Shown one piece after another: positions 60,294 to 64,000 of a stretch of DNA of 64,000 nucleotides (its first letter is position 1; every line of letters begins with the position of its first letter). Source of the DNA: an uncultured Prevotellaceae bacterium (lineage in GTDB: Bacteria; Bacteroidota; Bacteroidia; Bacteroidales; Bacteroidaceae); contig CAMVKN010000009.1 in the NCBI GenBank assembly GCA_947168045.1, positions 1 to 64,000 on the forward strand, in the 5' to 3' direction. Made by a program: the position numbers and the translations under genes. Below the pieces are notes generated by a model that worked only from the letters and a program-made list of their open reading frames with translations, made no database searches and was not told the DNA's origin.

Positions 60294-61274
60294 ATGAAAC
60301 TATCCAGCATCAAGAAACGTGTGGTTGGCGTCGACATTGGCACTCAGCACACTACCTATGCCATCGTTGACGTGCGTGGCAACTTCATTGCCTACGACCA
60401 GTTTGCTACCACCGACTATCCCGATGTCACACGTTTTATCGACAAGCTGGCTACGGCTATCATCGAGCTGGCCGAAGCCCACGGCGGCTATGGCACCATC
60501 CGCTCGGTTGGCATCAGCTGTCCCAACGGCGTTTATCACTCAGGCAGCATTGAGAACCCACCCAACCTGCCCTGGAAGGGCGTCATACCCATGGCAGCCC
60601 TGCTGCGCGACCGTCTGGGCATCGCCGTTGCCTTGGGCAACGATGCCCACAACACGGCCTTGGGCGAGAAGATGTATGGCAGCGCCCACGGCATGAAGAA
60701 CTTCATCGTGCTCAACCTCGGCGTGGGGCTGGGCAGCTGTTTCTTTTCTGAAGGGCATGAGCATAGAGGGGCCAATGGCTATGCCGGTGAGCTCGGACAT
60801 ACCTGCATAGAAGAGAACGGGCGTCCCTGTCCCTGCGGACTGAAAGGCTGCTTGGAGGCATACGTTGCCTCGGCAGGCATCGTACAGACGGCGCATGAGC
60901 TGATGGCCGAGAGCACAAAGCCCTCGAAGATGCGCGATGTGGAGCACCTGGACTCGAAGCTGATAGCCCAGCTGTGCGACGAGGGCGACGAGCTGGCCAT
61001 CGAGGTCTATCGCCGCACGGGCCACATCTTTGGCCGTGGCCTGGCCACCTATGCCACGCTGGTCAACCCCGAAGCCATCATCGTCACCGGCGGTGTCTCG
61101 CATGCCGGCCATTGGCTGTTGGACCCCACCCGCGAGTCGTTTGAGCAGCATGTGTTTGGCAACATGCGGGGCAAGGTGCGCATCATCCAGTCGGACCTGG
61201 ACGATGCCGAGCGCGACGTCTTAGGAGCGAGCGCCCTGGCATGGGATGTGCCAGAGTACTCGCTGTTCAAATAA
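60294..61274 (+). CDS. ROK-family sugar kinase (glucokinase-like)
   Basis: The product has 326 residues. The ATPase fold motifs are VVGVDIGTQHTTYAIVD (phosphate 1), LGNDAHNTALGE with the catalytic Asp, and VLNLGVGLGSCFF (phosphate 2). The ROK zinc site is complete: GELGHTCIEENGRPCPCGLK followed by GCLEAY, providing His and three Cys. VNPEAIIVTGGVS is the adenosine-binding motif. It probably phosphorylates glucose or a related hexose (or N-acetylhexosamine) in the cytoplasm. Without a DNA-binding N-terminus, it is a kinase and not an NagC-type repressor. It is transcribed alone from a strong promoter. Confidence 0.9.
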   Translation: MKLSSIKKRVVGVDIGTQHTTYAIVDVRGNFIAYDQFATTDYPDVTRFIDKLATAIIELAEAHGGYGTIRSVGISCPNGVYHSGSIENPPNLPWKGVIPMAALLRDRLGIAVALGNDAHNTALGEKMYGSAHGMKNFIVLNLGVGLGSCFFSEGHEHRGANGYAGELGHTCIEENGRPCPCGLKGCLEAYVASAGIVQTAHELMAESTKPSKMRDVEHLDSKLIAQLCDEGDELAIEVYRRTGHIFGRGLATYATLVNPEAIIVTGGVSHAGHWLLDPTRESFEQHVFGNMRGKVRIIQSDLDDAERDVLGASALAWDVPEYSLFK

Positions 61275-61308
61275 ACATTCTCTCTTTTTTTACCTGTTAT
61301 CTCTTACT

Positions 61309-63195
61309 TCATAGCTCAAGGCTGAAGCCGGCCATGAAGGTGGCTAAGGGCATGGGGTAGCCTGCGTTGATTTCATACTTCTGGCGCAGCTGGTTCTCGC
61401 CGCGTGCCCACAGCTGCAGACCGTCCATCAGTCGATAGTCGACGGTGACGTTCACCAGGCAGAAGCTTTGCAGGGGCTCGGTGGCACTGCCGGTGTAGAG
61501 GTCGCTGACATACTGCGTGCCGGCATTTACCGTCCATCGCCCGGCGTTCCACTTCATGCCTAAGTAGTCCACATAGCGGGGAGCACCCATCTGCTCCTTG
61601 CCTTCTTCCTGGTGCAGGAAACTGCGGTTGGCATGCACCGTGAAGTGGCGGTTGACGCGGTAGGAGGCCTGCAGCTCATAGCCTGCGTTCTCAAAGGCTC
61701 CGGTATTGATGCGTCCAGGCTGGCCGTCGGGTTTGATGCCCGTGCCCACCAGGTTGTCGGCCTTCAGATAGAAGACGTTGGCGCCGTAGGAGAAGTTGCC
61801 AATGCGCTGGCGCCACGACAGCTCGTAGTTCCATAGACGCTCCGCCTCTAAGTCGATGTTGCCGTTGGTGCCATAGAAGTAGAGCTCCATCATCGAGGGA
61901 TTGCGGAAGCCCTTGCCGGCGGTCAGCTTCAGCTGGCTGTTGTCGGCCGGACGGGCCACCACGCCAAACTGCGGCACCCACTCGCCACCTGAGATGTTCT
62001 GCCAGTCGTAACGCAGGCCGGCATCGACGGTGAGCCATGAGGTGAGGTCCTGGCGGAAGTCAACATATCCGGCCCACTCGTTGCGGTAGCTCTTGCCCGT
62101 GCCTGCCTTGAAGTTGAGGGGCACCACCGACCCATCGGCGCGGCTGGTGTTGTAGGCATAGCCGTAGATGTGCTGATAGTCGGCACCCACGGTGAGGTGG
62201 TTGCCCTCGAAGAGCTGCATCGTCTCGTAGAACGACACGCCCGTCAGGGCATCCTTCGAGCGGAAGAGATTCGGACGTGGCTGGTTGTTGTTCGATTGGG
62301 GGCCATAGCCGTCGTTAATCTTGTGACGGCCGAAGTTGGTGTACACGCTGACGGCACCATCGAGGCCATCGAAGTGGTTTGACACGGTAGCGTTGACCGT
62401 GCCACGGGTGATGTACTGGTCGGCCTCCTCCAGCGGACTGGTGATCTGCCCCGGGTGCGAGGCGTTGAAGTGTGTCACATCGGCACTGAGCCGGGCCTGC
62501 CAGTTGTCGCTCAGGTCGTAGCCCAGGTTCAGGTATCCGCCGTATTGCTCGAAGCCCATGTTCGGGCGATGGTTGTCTGAGCGTCGGTACTGGGCCGCCA
62601 CGGTGCTGTTGAAGCGTCCCTGCCGCACCTGGTTGCTCACCTCGGCCTGCACGGAGCCATAGCTGCCCGCCGAGGCGCTGACATTGGTGCGTACACCGTC
62701 GTCGGTCATCTTGCGTGTCACGATGTTCACCACGCCGCCCATGGCATTCGACCCGTAGAGCACGGCCGCCGGACCGCTGACCACCTCCACGCGGTCGGCC
62801 ATCATGGTCTGGTAGGCATCGCCGATGGGATGGTCGAAGATGTTGGCGTACTGTGGATGCCCGTCGATGAGCACCAGCACACGCGAGCCTCCCGAGAGGC
62901 CACGCAGGTTGACCGCACCGGAGCCACCGCCCGAGACGCCGTAGCCCATGACGCCGCGTGACGACACGTACAGGCCCGGCACCTCCTGCGTCAGCGTGGG
63001 CAGGATGCTGCTCTGGTGATTCTCGGTCAGTTGGTCACGCCCAATCACGGTGACGTTCATGGGCAGGTAACGCACGTCGGTGGCCTGGCGCGAGCCTGTG
63101 ACCACCACTTCATGCAGTGCCAGCGAGTCAGTCTGTGCACTGCCCTTCGCCACTACCCCACACAGGGCAATGGCGAGGAATGTTAGTTTTTTCAT
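61309..63195 (-). CDS. TonB-dependent outer-membrane receptor
   Basis: The product has 628 residues from the ATG at 63195, which opens the signal peptide MKKLTFLAIALCGVVAKGSA. A plug domain follows directly, with a TonB-box-like LHEVVVTGSRQ, then VNLRGLSGGSRVLVLIDGHP and VVSGPAAVLYGSNAMGGVVN. The rest is a 22-strand barrel ending in FMAGFSLEL with the terminal hydrophobic residue. It lacks the carboxypeptidase-regulatory domain of SusC proteins and resembles BtuB/siderophore-type receptors. The substrate (vitamin B12, haem, siderophore or metal) cannot be read from sequence, and no periplasmic-binding or ABC genes are adjacent. Confidence 0.88.
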   Translation of the reverse strand: MKKLTFLAIALCGVVAKGSAQTDSLALHEVVVTGSRQATDVRYLPMNVTVIGRDQLTENHQSSILPTLTQEVPGLYVSSRGVMGYGVSGGGSGAVNLRGLSGGSRVLVLIDGHPQYANIFDHPIGDAYQTMMADRVEVVSGPAAVLYGSNAMGGVVNIVTRKMTDDGVRTNVSASAGSYGSVQAEVSNQVRQGRFNSTVAAQYRRSDNHRPNMGFEQYGGYLNLGYDLSDNWQARLSADVTHFNASHPGQITSPLEEADQYITRGTVNATVSNHFDGLDGAVSVYTNFGRHKINDGYGPQSNNNQPRPNLFRSKDALTGVSFYETMQLFEGNHLTVGADYQHIYGYAYNTSRADGSVVPLNFKAGTGKSYRNEWAGYVDFRQDLTSWLTVDAGLRYDWQNISGGEWVPQFGVVARPADNSQLKLTAGKGFRNPSMMELYFYGTNGNIDLEAERLWNYELSWRQRIGNFSYGANVFYLKADNLVGTGIKPDGQPGRINTGAFENAGYELQASYRVNRHFTVHANRSFLHQEEGKEQMGAPRYVDYLGMKWNAGRWTVNAGTQYVSDLYTGSATEPLQSFCLVNVTVDYRLMDGLQLWARGENQLRQKYEINAGYPMPLATFMAGFSLEL

Positions 63196-63312
63196 TGGTT
63201 GTTTTTTTTGTATCACACACAACACTGCCGGACTCTTCGCCTTAAGCCTCCGCCCGCTGGGGAGGGCATGACAGGGAACGTGAGCGATGGGTTAGAGAAT
63301 AAAGAACATATA

Positions 63313-63335
63313 GCGCGCCTGCGGACAGGCGTGCC
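63313..63335 (-). terminator. Possible terminator after ricin-type gene
   Basis: GCGCGCCTG-CGGA-CAGGCGTGC forms a 9-bp stem with one G-U pair, followed on the minus strand by TATATGTTCTTTATTC. It lies 12 nt past the stop at 63347. The rest of the 151-nt gap before the receptor gene shows no riboswitch I recognise. Confidence 0.45.
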
Positions 63336-63346
63336 TTCAAATCAGA

Positions 63347-64000
63347 TTATTGTCGGATGAACTTAGCCGAGTGGCGGCGCCCCTGCCACTGCCAGCTGAC
63401 GATGTAGAGCCCTCGTGGCAGCTGTGCGACGCTGGCCTCCTGGCTGGCCTTGAAGCTGAGCACCGGACGTCCGGCACGGTCGTAGACCACGGCAGTGAAG
63501 CTGAGGCGGCTCAGGTCGTCAGCCCCGAAGTGCAGGCGCTGACCCTGAGGGTCGTAGGCCAGGGCGTAGTCCATGTCGTCGCCCACGATGTCGCGGATGG
63601 GCGTGTCCAGCGCTAAGCTGTCGGCATAGCTGATGGTCCACAGTCGGTTGCGGCTGTCGGCGTTGCGGCTGTCGTTGGTATAGCTCAGTATGCCAGTGCC
63701 GTTGGCAGCATTGCCGCTTGACAGGTTGGCCGTATGGTCGGTCTTTCGGTTGTTCAGGTTATAGCGGCCGGCGGCCTGCCGCACCAGATGCCACTGCTGC
63801 GCCTTGTCGGCCGAGTCGGGCTGCGCCACGGTCAGCTGTGTGCCCAGGTTGGTGGTGGCGGTGGCTGTCCCCACGGTGGGGTCGGTCAGGGCCAGGCCCG
63901 TCATGCGGTTCAGCAGCTGGTGGTAGCCGTTCTGTAGCGTCACTATCTGCCACTGCTGGCGCTGGCTGCCTGCCAAGCGGCCGTTGCCCACCAGCTGGTT
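63347..64000 (-). CDS. Ricin-type lectin protein with T9SS tail, C-terminal part
   Basis: The frame is open to the right edge (at least 217 residues), so only the end of the protein is seen. Residues up to about 130 contain repeated QxW motifs of a ricin-type beta-trefoil (QRQQWQIVTLQNGYHQLLNR, KAQQWHLVRQAAGRYNLNNR, then NRLWTISY), which bind carbohydrate in this family. A spacer and a typical T9SS C-terminal domain follow (FTAVVYDRAGRPVLSF, then LPRGLYIVSWQWQGRRHSAK). This is likely the tail of a secreted glycoside hydrolase or other carbohydrate-active enzyme whose catalytic part lies outside the window. Confidence 0.85.
   Translation of the reverse strand, partial: NQLVGNGRLAGSQRQQWQIVTLQNGYHQLLNRMTGLALTDPTVGTATATTNLGTQLTVAQPDSADKAQQWHLVRQAAGRYNLNNRKTDHTANLSSGNAANGTGILSYTNDSRNADSRNRLWTISYADSLALDTPIRDIVGDDMDYALAYDPQGQRLHFGADDLSRLSFTAVVYDRAGRPVLSFKASQEASVAQLPRGLYIVSWQWQGRRHSAKFIRQ

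Noticed and set aside
63196..63346. Possible cobalamin riboswitch upstream of the TonB-dependent receptor
   Set aside because: No B12-box or conserved core could be matched; only a terminator-like hairpin is clear.

Overview
The window comes from a member of the Bacteroidales, most likely a Prevotella-like (Prevotellaceae) genome. The evidence is a large set of fimbrillin-family lipoproteins, C-termini that look like type IX secretion (T9SS) sorting tails (ending in patterns such as GVYIRNGKKVVVK), TAnnTTTG -7 promoter boxes with TTTG about 20 nt upstream, a LemA/DUF2207 pair, a GH2 enzyme carrying a T9SS-like tail, and a DnaA of the Bacteroidetes kind. No ribosomal RNA, CRISPR array or prophage is visible.

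Positions 1-38,960 form an unusually large fimbrial/surface-adhesin region. On the left, a giant plus-strand gene (open at the window edge, at least 4,819 codons) built of about a dozen repeating modules is followed without a gap by a fimbrillin-like lipoprotein gene. A double hairpin at 16.48-16.54 kb separates this pair from a convergent 17.5-kb minus-strand operon. That operon is read from about 34.1 kb leftward: three fimbrillin lipoproteins, a 2,822-residue giant T9SS-type protein, another fimbrillin, and a 1,050-residue fimbrillin with a tip-adhesin-like C-terminal domain. Divergent from it is a plus-strand operon encoding a DUF3868/OmpA/DUF3575 outer-membrane protein, a DUF5119-like lipoprotein and a highly processed-looking major fimbrillin, closed by a strong terminator. 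The layout suggests that the assembly/anchor proteins, shaft subunits, tip subunits and two giant surface proteins are co-inherited and probably work together on the cell surface. That joint function is inference from operon structure.

Positions 39,000-43,600 hold a hairpin element with 13-bp direct repeats, a decayed IS66-family transposase, a tRNA-His, a lipoprotein of unknown function, and the LemA plus DUF2207 membrane protein pair. Positions 43,700-52,200 hold a divergent oxaloacetate decarboxylase/pyruvate carboxylase-B-like enzyme with an unusual biotin-attachment motif, a cluster of REP-like palindromes, a secreted GH2 beta-galactosidase-like enzyme with a discoidin domain, a nitroreductase and a secreted M6-type metalloprotease.

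Positions 52,400-64,000 are mostly housekeeping and envelope genes: a stand-alone C-terminal piece of class II ribonucleotide reductase overlapping folB, a periplasmic N-acetylmuramoyl-L-alanine amidase with a SPOR domain, an MCE/MlaD lipid-transport protein, dnaA, a large MG2-type secreted protein, a ROK-family sugar kinase, a TonB-dependent receptor, and the C-terminal part of a ricin-type lectin protein with a T9SS tail that runs off the right edge. Several families of short palindromic or purine-rich tandem repeats are scattered through the window, and some are inside coding sequence (amidase linker, folB C-terminus, MG2 protein).
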